Origin: Bauldia sp963759235
GTDB taxonomy: Bacteria > Pseudomonadota > Alphaproteobacteria > Rhizobiales > Kaistiaceae
NCBI GenBank assembly: GCA_963759235.1
Contig: CAVWYO010000007.1
Location: forward strand, 248,001-312,000
Length of the DNA: 64,000 nucleotides
Direction of reading: 5' to 3'
Positions 9,226-17,285 of this stretch are shown in pieces. Under the pieces are notes generated by a model. That model had not been told where the DNA came from, did no database searches, and saw only the letters and a list, made by a program, of their open reading frames with translations. The translations under genes were made by a program, and so were the position numbers. Positions within the stretch are counted from its first letter, which is position 1. Each line of letters begins with the position of its first letter.

Positions 9226-10335
9226 ATGTTGGAAGCGATCCTTCATATCGGCACTCCGAAGACCGGGACGTCATCGCTTCAGCGATTCTTGGCTCAAAAC
9301 GACACTCTTTTGAGTGAACATGGTCTGTTGTATCCGCTCGCCGGGCGCAGACACCGAAAGCGGACGTCGTCTCGCCAAGTCGGGCTGGCTCTCTCCGTCC
9401 TCCCCCTGGATCGACGCGACCTAGGGTTCGACAAGATCTTCGAGTTGGATACCCGAGACGAAAAGGCCAAATTTCAGCAAGATTTCTTCCGAGACTTCGA
9501 AGCAGAAATCGCCAACACGACCGCCCAGCGAGTGATAATCTCTGACGAAGCTCTATATATCTTTGTATCAAAAACTTCGTCTATCGTCGAGCTTTCACGA
9601 TTTCTAGCAAAATTCTTTACTAAAATTGAGATAGTTGTCTACGTTAGATCGCCGGACCGTTTCCTGGAAAGTTCATACTCCCAGCATCTCAAAACCGGGG
9701 GAACGCATACTTTAGATGAATTTGCCAATGAACGCAAAGGCGTGATTAGTTATTGGTCGCGTCTCAAGCTATGGGAGGATGTTTTTGGAAAGAATTCGTT
9801 GAAGGTTCGAGAGTATGACCGGTCCCTTCTCTTTCATGGAGACATAGTTGCCGATTTTTTTAAAGAAATTCTCGATATTGAACTTAATATTTCTTCAAAA
9901 GTTCCCGAATCGAACAGTTCGATATCCCCATTGGGGCAAGCCCTCCTCCGGAGCATCAATCAATATTTCGCCGAACTGAAACAACCCCGCCCTCGGTTCT
10001 ACCGCAAGTATATTTCCCGGAGCTTTGCCGGAACCGGGCAGAGGCTAACTGCCGAACAGGCTGCGCGGCTGCATGCCGCGCTCAGCGACGAAATTGCGCA
10101 AATCTCGACGGCGTTCTTCGACGGGCGCCGGATCTTCGCGGGCTTTCCCAGGCCGCCGTCAGAGGCGCCGTCCTCCGATGCACCGTCCGCGTCCGAGGTA
10201 ACATCGGCCGCCATTGACATGTCGCTATCGGCGTTGACCCGAAGCCGGTCTCACAAGCGTCCCTCTGCCAGTTCGAACTCCAACCCTCAACGCTTTGGCC
10301 GCGCTGTCCTCTCGAAGCTCTTCGCCGGCTTTTGA
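9226..10335 (+). CDS. P-loop sulfotransferase-like protein
   Basis: 369 residues, opening MLEAILHIGTPKTGTSSLQRFLAQND. The P-loop HIGTPKTGTSSLQ at residues 6-18 is the PAPS-binding signature of this family, followed by LSEHGLLYPLAG. A later VVYVRSPDRFLESSYSQHL (near 137-155) fits the 3'-phosphate-binding segment. The last ~50 residues are Ser/Pro/Arg-rich and look unstructured. Much of the gene (about 9470-9960) is clearly AT-richer than the window average, with codons such as TTT, AAA and ATA, which points to acquisition by transfer. AGAGGTA just before the ATG serves as the ribosome site. The 3' end overlaps the convergent next gene by 49 bases. The acceptor is unknown, probably a polysaccharide. 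Confidence 0.75.
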   Translation: MLEAILHIGTPKTGTSSLQRFLAQNDTLLSEHGLLYPLAGRRHRKRTSSRQVGLALSVLPLDRRDLGFDKIFELDTRDEKAKFQQDFFRDFEAEIANTTAQRVIISDEALYIFVSKTSSIVELSRFLAKFFTKIEIVVYVRSPDRFLESSYSQHLKTGGTHTLDEFANERKGVISYWSRLKLWEDVFGKNSLKVREYDRSLLFHGDIVADFFKEILDIELNISSKVPESNSSISPLGQALLRSINQYFAELKQPRPRFYRKYISRSFAGTGQRLTAEQAARLHAALSDEIAQISTAFFDGRRIFAGFPRPPSEAPSSDAPSASEVTSAAIDMSLSALTRSRSHKRPSASSNSNPQRFGRAVLSKLFAGF

Positions 10336-11024
10336 GGGGTTGACGACGGCGCGACACTATCGGGGTCATATCCGAAGTGCTTGAAGTCATATCGAAACTT
10401 CGAGCGAACGACGTTTGCCGCCTGTTTGTCGTAATACTCGGCCGTGGCGTGATCTCTGTGCCGTCTCGTGCTTGTTTTCCATTTCGGCAACGACTGCAAG
10501 TCCAGGGGGACGCCGATCTGCTCGGACAGCGACTTCACCCCCTCTTCGAGCTCTTCGTATCTTACTAAAATACAGTCGAATCGGCCTTTCTTCAATTTAT
10601 AGAACTGCCGGTCGACGTTGAGGTTCGGCCGCATCCCGAGCCAGTCGCGAAAGAGGCGCCGAGCGTCGCCGAAATCCGCCGAAACGCGCTCCCTGGTATC
10701 CGCCGGCATCACGTGCCAGAACCAGGAGACGACCTTATCGAAGGGATCGCGGACCGGAACGATCTTCGTGTATGAGTCGAAGGTTCGCCGGCCGAGCGCC
10801 CTGTAAATGGCTTCCGCCGGCATGTGGGCGACATAACCCCGCGCGCCGCGCTGCCCGCCCGCTCTAGTCCCGACAATTCCCGCGCTGGTAACGATCTCGT
10901 CGGCAGCGTGCCGCGGCACATATCCATCGGGTACGCAGAGCGGCTGGAGCAGCCCTTCGAGGCTCGATCCTGCGGTCTTCCGCGTTTTTATGAGGATGAA
11001 CTTGTATTTATGCGATACCAGCAT
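10287..11024 (-). CDS. Sulfotransferase family 2-like protein
   Basis: 245 residues. Starts MLVSHKYKFILIKTRKTAGSS; KTRKTAGSSLEGLLQPL is a P-loop variant in which Arg replaces the usual Pro/Gly of PKTGGTS. KIVPVRDPFDKVVSWFWHV (about 87-105) is the second PAPS-contacting motif, with Arg and the following Ser conserved. The protein is shorter than classical sulfotransferases but matches the compact family-2 type used for bacterial carbohydrate sulfation. It lies tail-to-tail with the preceding gene and 30 bases downstream of another gene of the same subtype on the same strand, so the two are probably co-transcribed and arose by duplication. Confidence 0.72.
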   Translation of the reverse strand: MLVSHKYKFILIKTRKTAGSSLEGLLQPLCVPDGYVPRHAADEIVTSAGIVGTRAGGQRGARGYVAHMPAEAIYRALGRRTFDSYTKIVPVRDPFDKVVSWFWHVMPADTRERVSADFGDARRLFRDWLGMRPNLNVDRQFYKLKKGRFDCILVRYEELEEGVKSLSEQIGVPLDLQSLPKWKTSTRRHRDHATAEYYDKQAANVVRSKFRYDFKHFGYDPDSVAPSSTPQKPAKSFERTARPKR

Positions 11025-11054
11025 CGCGTGGACTGGCCCGCCCCCATCACCGGC

Positions 11055-11771
11055 TCATGGCTCGTACCCCAGAAGTTCGAACGTTTGCCGATTGCGCTCG
11101 TAGATACGCTTTTTCTGCTCGGCCGTCAGGATCTCAGTGGCCGGTCGGGGGTCCGTCCGGAAACTACTTTTGGCATTGGGCAATGACGACGGCAGGGTCA
11201 AGCCCATCTTATCGCCGATCCGATAGAGGTCCACTTCAAGGGTCTCCTGACGAATGATTTCATCAACGACCACTTTCCCGTCAATTGAGTAGAGGTTGCG
11301 GTCCGGACGGCGGCTCGCTATCTTATCATCTATCAAACGCGAAAGATCGCCTTTGATTCCGCGCCGAGAAGCCCAATATACATCCGAAATTACCTTCTCA
11401 TAAGGATGCCTCTCGATAGTAAATTTGAAACACGAATCCCAAAATACTTCCGACACTTTCTCTTTTATCTCAAGAGCCGACGAGTGATTCTTGAGAGCCC
11501 CCCGTTTAAGCGAACGTTTCTTACGTTTCATCAAGCGAGCCGCGTCCCGCTTGATTATCGACTTCGCAATGCGTTCCTCCAGACGAGGATCATTCGAGTA
11601 GTTTCGCGCCGCCACTTTTCCGTTCTGTAGCCGGAGGAGTTCGTCCTCCGGACTGATCAGCGTAAGCATGTCATCCGGCCCGCAAGACGGAGTCAGCGCG
11701 ATCTCCACCGTCGTCCCGGCCGTCTTGCGCGTCTTGATGAAAATGAAGTTGTTCTTGAAGCTGACGATCAT
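11055..11771 (-). CDS. Sulfotransferase family 2-like protein
   Basis: 238 residues from the ATG at 11769-11771 (MIVSFKNNFIFIKTRKTAG). The longer in-frame opening adds 30 Arg-rich residues unlike the family, so it is not used. IFIKTRKTAGTTVEIAL is the P-loop, with the same KTRKTAG variant as the downstream neighbour. KFTIERHPYEKVISDVYW near 125-142 aligns with the second PAPS motif, with the position after Glu being Arg-His rather than Arg-Asp. The coding DNA is AT-rich and Lys-rich (AARLMKRKKRSLKRGALK) compared with its surroundings. Likely function: sulfating a surface carbohydrate. The pair with the next gene suggests tandem duplication. Confidence 0.7.
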   Translation of the reverse strand: MIVSFKNNFIFIKTRKTAGTTVEIALTPSCGPDDMLTLISPEDELLRLQNGKVAARNYSNDPRLEERIAKSIIKRDAARLMKRKKRSLKRGALKNHSSALEIKEKVSEVFWDSCFKFTIERHPYEKVISDVYWASRRGIKGDLSRLIDDKIASRRPDRNLYSIDGKVVVDEIIRQETLEVDLYRIGDKMGLTLPSSLPNAKSSFRTDPRPATEILTAEQKKRIYERNRQTFELLGYEP

Positions 11772-11942
11772 CGGGCTTTGGTGTGGTCGACAATCACGGC
11801 GGACCTCCCGTCGGCGCCTGCGGTGAACCGGCTCAACGCTGCATAGTTTCGCCGGCCTCAAAAGACAAGCCTTGCTGCCGTATTCCCAGGCTGCGGTGGC
11901 GAGTCGCCTAACCTCCCGCCGCCCCGACCGACGAACTTCCGT

Positions 11943-12812
11943 CTAAATGCCGTACCGATCCGGCCACCTCGCGGCGGCCCCACCCAATTCATCGGCGCAG
12001 CGCTTCAACTCGTCGGCAAAGTAGCCTACCAGCGCCGCCCGGATCGAATCGGTCATCTCGATCTTCGACAGTGTTTTCTTGCGGTTGAAGTCAGGAGCTA
12101 CACCGCCGCCGGCGACCGTCACCTCCGCTCCGAGCAAGTTGAGCACGCGTCCTCGCAGTCCATTCGGATCCACGCGCAGATCGTCGAAGAAGAAGAGGCC
12201 GAACTGGCCGTGCGGGACCCTCGTGCGCCAGCGCTTCACGATTTGAGATTGAAACGATCGACTGGCGGCAAATCCTGCTTCGGCAAAGGCGAGAATGGTT
12301 TCCGGACCGATCGCCATCGACGCCCACTTGGCTTCTTTCCGAAGCGCCATGCAGTATTGCGACCAGAGGCGCTCCACCGGCTCCCTGGCCAGAAAGATCA
12401 CTTTCAAATCGGCAAAGCGCCGCGTCAGAGCTTCGATCCACTCCGCATCCAACACCGAATAGCCGGGTGTTATGTCGCCGGTGATCTGCCCGCCTTTCCC
12501 ATCGAAGAGGCAGGCATACCGGTCGAGGCTGCGTTCTTGGCGCATGGCCGCGACATATTTCTTGAGGAATGTCCAATCCCGCTGCTCAACGCGGCCTTCC
12601 GTCCCCAGTTCCTCGAGCCGGCGGCGCGTACGTCGCTTTTGCCGCCGTGCGGCCTGTCTTCTTTTGGCGGGTTTGGCAAAATCAAAGTAGTGAAGTTCTT
12701 TGATTGGCGGCATCCAGAAGTCGGGATGGGAGGCGAGCTGATCGTAAAGCCAGCGCGTCCCGCCTTTCTGCGCCCCGACGCAGATGAAATCAGGTCCGGG
12801 GTCCTCGCTCAT
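11943..12812 (-). CDS. Sulfotransferase domain protein
   Basis: 289 residues. DFICVGAQKGGTRWLYDQL (residues 8-26) is a canonical PAPS 5'-phosphosulfate-binding loop. HPDFWMPPIKELHYFDF follows as in heparan-type N-deacetylase/N-sulfotransferases and their bacterial homologues. VIFLAREPVERLWSQYCMAL at about 138-157 contains the Arg and Ser of the 3'-phosphate site. Length and motifs fit a complete soluble sulfotransferase. It differs in type from the two KTRKTAG genes just downstream on the same strand, so the island contains several unrelated lineages of sulfotransferase, which implies several positions on the glycan are modified. Confidence 0.82.
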   Translation of the reverse strand: MSEDPGPDFICVGAQKGGTRWLYDQLASHPDFWMPPIKELHYFDFAKPAKRRQAARRQKRRTRRRLEELGTEGRVEQRDWTFLKKYVAAMRQERSLDRYACLFDGKGGQITGDITPGYSVLDAEWIEALTRRFADLKVIFLAREPVERLWSQYCMALRKEAKWASMAIGPETILAFAEAGFAASRSFQSQIVKRWRTRVPHGQFGLFFFDDLRVDPNGLRGRVLNLLGAEVTVAGGGVAPDFNRKKTLSKIEMTDSIRAALVGYFADELKRCADELGGAAARWPDRYGI

Positions 12813-13187
12813 TCATTAAAGGCCGTTTCGCGAGGAAAGGACAGGCATGAGGTCGGCGTGCAGCATCGTGGCCCCGGATCGAGCAGAGCCAAACAGCTTG
12901 CGTTTCGATAAGTCAAGCCTCGGGCCGGATCCGACGCCCGGCCCCGACCGCCTATTCACCGGCCGTGGCGCCTCTGAGACCAAGACCGGGCGGGACATGC
13001 CGCAGCCGGCAAGTTTTGCCGCGGCCCGACCTGCCACCGGCGGCAACCACCAAGGCCGCGTGATCGCTTCGGGGTATCTTTGCCGGGGGGCGGGCATTAG
13101 ATTGCGGCGGCAATCCCAAAGGTTGCTTCCGCCCGCCCGCAGTCGGGTAGCCGCAAAGCCCAAGGTGGAACCCGGACGTTTCGCCAT
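12813..13187. other. Intergenic region, nothing recognised
   Basis: 375 bases between the divergent sulfotransferase and the unrecognised protein. Open frames here are GC-driven and show no family features. It probably contains two divergent promoters, but I see no confident -35/-10 elements, repeats or RNA structures. Confidence 0.4.
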
Positions 13188-14072
13188 ATGACCCATATCG
13201 CCAAGTCGAGTGATGCCTTTCCCGCAAGCCGGCGGCGGACGCCGTTCGACGCGGCCGGGCGGCGGACCTGGCAGGCTCTGACGCGCCGCCGGCTCGTGCT
13301 GGTGGCAGGCAGCGCTCCCGAGGTGGCGTCGCTCCATGACCAAGCCCTTGAGGGGCTGACCACGGTTGCGATCAACAACGCCTGGCGGATCAGGGAGGAC
13401 TTCGACTACGTGATCTTCCCGCGGAATCTTCCCGAAGAAAACCGGCCGCCCGACAGCTACGGCACCAACATCGTCCGCGAGATCAACTATCGGAAGCACG
13501 TGGCCGCCGCCGGCGGCCTCCTCTTCTGTGGCTCGACGATGGCCTTCAACGCCGGCTACTGGGCGGTGCAGTATCTCAAGCCGGCGATGATCGGCTTCTT
13601 CGCCTCCGACATGATCTACGACGACGGCGAAACCCACTTCTACGGCAAGGGTGCCGCCGATCCGCTGCGCGACAATCTCACGCTGCGGAGCCTCGAGGCG
13701 AAGAGCGCCAGGCTGTTCGCCTTCGCCTTCGCGGCGGGAACCGTCGTCGTCAATTTCTCGGCCCGACCGCGCTCGCGGCTCGTTTTTCCGAGGCTGCCGC
13801 TTGCGACGACGGCCGAGCCGGCTGTGCTGAAACGGCTCGCCTCGGTCCTTAGGCGAACGCCGGAAGGCCGCGAACTGATCGAGGCCGCCCGCTCGGCCGC
13901 CCGCCTGGAAGCCACGCCCCCCTTCGACGTCGACCCGAACGACTACTGGTCGCTGGTCGGCGACCAGACCGCCATCGACTACCTCGACGAAGTCGACCGC
14001 AATTGGCTCGGGCTGGTGCCGTTGATCGAGGCGCTGTCCGGCGCGATCCGCCGTCGCGTGCCGGCTGCCTGA
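13188..14072 (+). CDS. Uncharacterised protein of the sulfotransferase island
   Basis: 294 residues, not recognised. After a basic N-terminus it has RRLVLVAGSAPEVASL (about 41-56), then TTVAINNAWRIREDFDYVIF, and GGLLFCGSTMAFNAGYWAVQYLKPAMIGFFASDMIYDD in the centre. The pattern (glycine-rich nucleotide-type loop, then a conserved AINNAW/FDYVIF block, then a G-S-T-M-A-F-N helix) recalls cytoplasmic glycan-modifying enzymes such as DUF115/GT29-like proteins, but the resemblance is loose. No signal peptide or membrane helix. It ends 25 bases before the next sulfotransferase-like gene on the same strand, so the two are likely co-transcribed and act on the same glycan. Confidence 0.6.
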   Translation: MTHIAKSSDAFPASRRRTPFDAAGRRTWQALTRRRLVLVAGSAPEVASLHDQALEGLTTVAINNAWRIREDFDYVIFPRNLPEENRPPDSYGTNIVREINYRKHVAAAGGLLFCGSTMAFNAGYWAVQYLKPAMIGFFASDMIYDDGETHFYGKGAADPLRDNLTLRSLEAKSARLFAFAFAAGTVVVNFSARPRSRLVFPRLPLATTAEPAVLKRLASVLRRTPEGRELIEAARSAARLEATPPFDVDPNDYWSLVGDQTAIDYLDEVDRNWLGLVPLIEALSGAIRRRVPAA

Positions 14073-14097
14073 GCAGGGGACGAAGCGCCGGCAACTG

Positions 14098-15138
14098 ATG
14101 AAATGCGTCCTTCACATCGGCACGGAGAAGACCGGCACCACCTCAATTCAACGCGCGTTGAAGGAGCACCGGCCGATCCTCACATCGCATCGCATCCTCT
14201 ATCCCAAACTGTTCTACGGCCTGAAGCACATCAAGATCTCGTGCTTCGCCATGGACAACGACCGCATCGACATCCGCAAGCGCCGCCTCGGCCTCACCGA
14301 CGACGAGGCGATCGAACGGTTCCGCCAGGAGTTTCGTCGGGATTTCGCCAAGGAGATCGCCGCCAACCAGCGCGGCACCACGACGGTCGTCATCGTCAAC
14401 GAGCATCTGTCGCGGCTGCGGAACGTCAGCGAGGTCGAGCGGCTCAAGGATTTTCTCGAGGAGTTCTTCGACGCCATCGAGCTGCATCTCTACATCAGGC
14501 GGCAAGACCTCCTGATGCGCAGCATGTATTCGACCGTCATCAAGGTCGGCGGGCTTCGCCAGAACGTCTATCCGGTGTTCAAGGACGAAGGGCCCAACGA
14601 GGATTTCATCACCTTCGACTACCACCGGATGTTCAAGCTGTGGGCGTCGGTGTTTCCGAAGGAGCGCCTCTACATCCATCGCTTCGACCGGTCGACCCTG
14701 CTCGGCGACAATGCCATCCCCGATTTTCTGATCCGCTCGGGCCTGCTCGCCGAAGACGCCGCGCGACAGCTCATCGTCGACACCGAGAATGCGTCGCTCG
14801 ACCCGATCGCGCTGGAAGTGCTGCGGCAATTCAACGTCGCCTGGCAACGTCACGGCTACGCGCGAAGCGGGATTGCCGGGATGGGCACGATTTTCGCCGA
14901 GCTCTTTCCCGGCGGCGGCAAGCCGGTGAGCCGCGGCGAGGCGGAGGAATTCCTCTCCCATTTCGCGGAAAGCAACGGCAAGCTGGCGCGCGAATATTTC
15001 GGCTCCGATCAGCTCTTCGATGCAGCGGATCTTGAAGCGCTTCCCGACAAGGTCGAGCCGGCCGTGCCGACGGTCGAGGACACGCTCCGCATCCTGTCGG
15101 CGGTCTGGCAGACGAAGATGTCGCGAAAGGGCGACTGA
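14098..15138 (+). CDS. P-loop sulfotransferase-like protein
   Basis: 346 residues, opening MKCVLHIGTEKTGTTSIQRA. The P-loop HIGTEKTGTTSIQ at residues 6-18 matches that of the genes at 9226 and in the C-terminal domain at 3055. The rest has the same order of blocks: a hydrophobic VIVNEHLSRL strand, LHLYIRRQDLLMRSMYSTVI (second PAPS motif region), an acidic FDYHRMFKLW, and a C-terminal ENASLDPIALEVLRQFN helix followed by LAREYFG. GC content is close to the chromosome, unlike the AT-rich paralogue at 9226. The start is supported by neighbours and by the conserved position of the P-loop. Function inferred: sulfation or related transfer on a surface polysaccharide. Confidence 0.78.
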   Translation: MKCVLHIGTEKTGTTSIQRALKEHRPILTSHRILYPKLFYGLKHIKISCFAMDNDRIDIRKRRLGLTDDEAIERFRQEFRRDFAKEIAANQRGTTTVVIVNEHLSRLRNVSEVERLKDFLEEFFDAIELHLYIRRQDLLMRSMYSTVIKVGGLRQNVYPVFKDEGPNEDFITFDYHRMFKLWASVFPKERLYIHRFDRSTLLGDNAIPDFLIRSGLLAEDAARQLIVDTENASLDPIALEVLRQFNVAWQRHGYARSGIAGMGTIFAELFPGGGKPVSRGEAEEFLSHFAESNGKLAREYFGSDQLFDAADLEALPDKVEPAVPTVEDTLRILSAVWQTKMSRKGD

Positions 15139-15146
15139 ACCGCGTC

Positions 15147-15181
15147 GCGTGTTGGGCTCCCCTCGCGCACCGAGCCCACGC
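15147..15181 (+). terminator. Hairpin after the sulfotransferase gene
   Basis: GCGTG-TT-GGGCTC pairs with GAGCCCACGC across a 12-base loop, 8 bases after the stop. No T-run follows, so it is either a weak terminator or an mRNA-stabilising hairpin. Confidence 0.4.
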
Positions 15182-15339
15182 GGAGGCGCTACCATAGGGA
15201 TGACCGCCTGAGGCTCGTTGCCCGGGGGAACCCGGCAGCCGGCCAGGTTCAGTGGGGGCCGTGCAGAAGCGCGGCACCGCTTTGCTTGACAGGCTTCGGC
15301 GTCGCTTCTTATATGCCCGACGCCTTCCGGCAAACCCGT

Positions 15340-15416
15340 GGCGGAGTAGCTCAGTTGGTTAGAGCAGCGGAATCATAATCCGCGTGTCGGGGGTTCAAGT
15401 CCCTCCTCCGCTACCA
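15340..15416 (+). tRNA. tRNA-Met (anticodon CAT)
   Basis: A full 77-nt cloverleaf: acceptor GGCGGAG/CTCCGCT, D-arm GCTC/GAGC, anticodon stem GCGGA/TCCGC around loop ATCATAA (T33, anticodon CAT), T-arm GGGGG-TTCAAGT-CCCTC, and encoded CCA. It fits an elongator tRNA-Met; a lysidine-modified tRNA-Ile(CAU) is less likely on overall similarity. Its 3' end borders a decayed mobile region, so it may have served as an integration site, though no second copy of the 3' end was found in the window. Confidence 0.93.
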
Positions 15417-15452
15417 ATCATTTCAAACACTTAGCTGAAGTAGCGTCTGATC

Positions 15453-15474
15453 TTTGGCACCGATTTGGCACCGA
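15453..15474 (+). repeat. Exact tandem 11-bp repeat downstream of tRNA-Met
   Basis: TTTGGCACCGA occurs twice in immediate succession, 36 bases after the tRNA. It lies where the end of an integrated element would be expected. It is too short and too few for a CRISPR and may be a remnant of an integrase 3' end or recombination arm site. Confidence 0.5.
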
Positions 15475-15550
15475 GTTGCCTTCCTTTCCTGCAAGAAAAT
15501 GAGCCCTGCCTACTGGGTCTTTTTGAATGGGTCTGCTTAGCTTCGTATTA

Positions 15551-15865
15551 TTATAGAGGATCGGAAGTTCCCTTCCGCTCTGAAGCGGACGAATCCTTCC
15601 GGTCAAGACCGGAAGTTTTCTTCCGGTCCGGACGGACGAATCCCGGCGGCTTCAGGTCCAGCTCATAGATGTTGGTCTTGCCCTGCCCACGCCGTTTGAT
15701 GTGGAGAAGGCCGTTGGCCTCCAGCGCCTTCAAATGGGTGCGAACGCTGCGATCTGATAGCCCCAGATCCTCAGCGAGGCGCTCCTGTCCGGGAAAGCAG
15801 TAGTCGTTCTGCCACGCGTAGCTGAGCAGCATGGCGAAGGCCATTTTGTCGCCTGAGCTGATCGT
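15551..15865 (-). pseudogene. HTH replication-type protein, 5'-truncated by the IS256 element
   Basis: The readable part encodes a winged helix-turn-helix (HTH_36-like) as found in plasmid, phage and ICE replication or regulatory proteins: KMAFAMLLSYAWQND, then CFPGQERLAEDLGLSDRSV and RTHLKALEANGLLHIKRRG. The C-terminal tail (LDRKDSSASERKGTSDPL) is hydrophilic. Reading upstream in frame gives SGDK directly before MAFAML, showing that the protein once began further upstream. That part is cut by the left end of the IS256-family element. An internal ATG at 15844 could still give a 97-residue product. It is probably cargo of an element once integrated at the tRNA. Confidence 0.6.
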
Positions 15866-15886
15866 GTCCCCTGGCGTGGTGTAGCT
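15864..15886 (+). repeat. Left terminal inverted repeat of the IS256 element
   Basis: GTGTCCCCTGG followed by CGTGGTGTAGCT. It matches the right end when reverse-complemented, apart from one gap and two mismatches. Confidence 0.6.
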
Positions 15887-15927
15887 GACGGCGTGGTCAG
15901 CGTGGTTGCCGGCGTTGGCCGGACTGG

Positions 15928-17128
15928 TCAGCTGGCAAGAGCCGGGAGGCTGACGAGAGGATCATCGCTCAGTGGTGCGATGGTTTCCAGCGTCATGTAT
16001 CTGGCGCGCTGGACGGCCCATTCGTCGTTCTGTTCGAGCAGGATTGCGCCGACGAGGCGGGTGATGGCGTCTTCGTTTGGGAAGATGCCGACCACCTCGG
16101 TCCGGCGCTTGATCTCGCCGTTCAGCCGCTCCAGCGGATTGGTCGAGTGGAGCTTGACGCGGTGCTGAGGCGGGAAGGTCATGTAGGCGAGCACGTCGGG
16201 CTCGGCCTCGTCCATCAGCGCGGCGAGCTTCGGAACCGTTGGCCGGATCTGGTCGGCGACGAGGCGCCACTGCCGCCTGGCCGCCTCGGCATCGTTCTGG
16301 GCGAAGGCGGTGGCGATGAAGGCGGAGACGACGCGCCGGCCCTGGCGGCCGGCATGGGTCAGGACATTGCGCATGAAGTGGACGCGGCAGCGCTGCCAGG
16401 TGGTGCTGAGCACCTTGGCGACCGCGGCCTTGATGCCTTCGTGAGCGTCGGAGATGACCAGCTTGACGCCTCTGAGGCCGCGCCGGGCGAGCTTGCGCAA
16501 GAAGGCGGTCCAGAACGTCTCGGCCTCTGACGGGCCGATCTCGAGCCCCAGAACCTCGCGCCGGCCATCGCTGTTGACGCCGACGGCGACGATCACCGCC
16601 ACCGAGACGATGCGGCCGGCCTGGCGAACCTTCACGTAAGTCGCGTCGATCCACAGATAGGGCCAATCGCCTTCGATCGGCCGGTCGAGGAAGGCCTTGA
16701 CCCGCTCGTCGATCTCCTCGCAGAGCCGCGATACTTGGCTCTTGGAGATGCCGCTCATCCCCATCGCCTTGACCAGATCGTCGACCGAGCGGGTCGAGAT
16801 GCCTTGGATGTAGGCCTCCTGGATGACCGCCGTCAGGGCCTTCTCGGCAAGCCGCCGCGGCTCCAGGAAGAACGGGAAAGTAGCTGCCCTTACGCAGCTT
16901 CGGGATGCGCAGTTCCACCGCCCCGGCGCGGGTCTGCCAGTCGCGGTCGCGATAGCCGTTGCGCTGGACAAACCGCTCGGGGTTCTTCTCGCCATAGCCG
17001 GCGCCGGTCAGGCCGCCAACTTCCATCTCCATCAGCCGCTCGGCGGCAAAGCCGATCATCTCGCGCAACAGATCGGCGTCGGGGGTCTTCTCGATCAGCG
17101 TCTTCAGGTTCATCGTCTCGTTGGTCAT
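15928..17128 (-). pseudogene. IS256-family (mutator-type) transposase, frameshifted
   Basis: The N-terminal ~90 codons (MTNETMNLKTLIEKTPDADL to LRIPKLRKGSYFP) are in one frame from ATG 17128. The rest (FFLEPRRLAEKALTAVIQE to the end) is in another. The mutator-type DDE core is visible in the second frame: WIDATYVKVRQAG (first Asp), LVISDAHEGIKAAV (second Asp) and HSTNPLERLNGEIKRRTEVV (Glu). The frame break maps to about 16874-16880, where TACTTTCCCG carries one T too many compared with the expected TACTTCCCG. Removing it restores a protein of about 400 residues, the usual length. It is inactive as read unless the extra base is a sequencing error. Confidence 0.85.
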
Positions 17129-17255
17129 CGATCGGTTCCTCGAATCAGGTTGTGTTCACAACCCGACCTTGACCGGCGAACCATCGATGACCACCGCAAG
17201 CCGCTCGCTCGCTACGGCGCTCCTGAGGCGCGCTTCGCTCGCGGCTTGCTCCGTC

Positions 17256-17280
17256 GAGCTACACCACAACCAGGGACGTG
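17256..17280 (-). repeat. Right terminal inverted repeat of the IS256 element
   Basis: Plus strand GAGCTACACCACAACCAGGG then ACGTG. It is the inverted counterpart of 15864-15886 and lies upstream of the transposase start. Confidence 0.6.
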
Positions 17281-17285
17281 ACCCG

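Larger units (their letters stand above)
15863..17285 (-). mobile_element. IS256-family insertion sequence (defective)
   Basis: The boundaries come from imperfect inverted ends. On the left TCCCCTGGCGTGGTGTAGCT begins at about 15867. On the right the reverse complement reads TCCCTGGTTGTGGTGTAGCT from about 17275 inward. They share CCCTGG, GTGGTGTAGCT and the order of blocks, with one base of length difference. Between them lies a single transposase gene with a frameshift. The left end interrupts the HTH gene and the right end interrupts an IS5-family transposase. The two flanks belong to different genes and show no obvious target duplication, so the original insertion has been followed by deletion or recombination. 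Confidence 0.7.

Noticed and set aside
15453..15474. Two identical 11-mers as a possible CRISPR
   Set aside because: Only two copies, directly adjacent with no spacer, and no cas genes.
16870..16885. Programmed frameshifting in the IS256 transposase
   Set aside because: This family uses a single frame, and the sequence does not provide a proper slippery heptamer in the needed register. A one-base insertion explains it.
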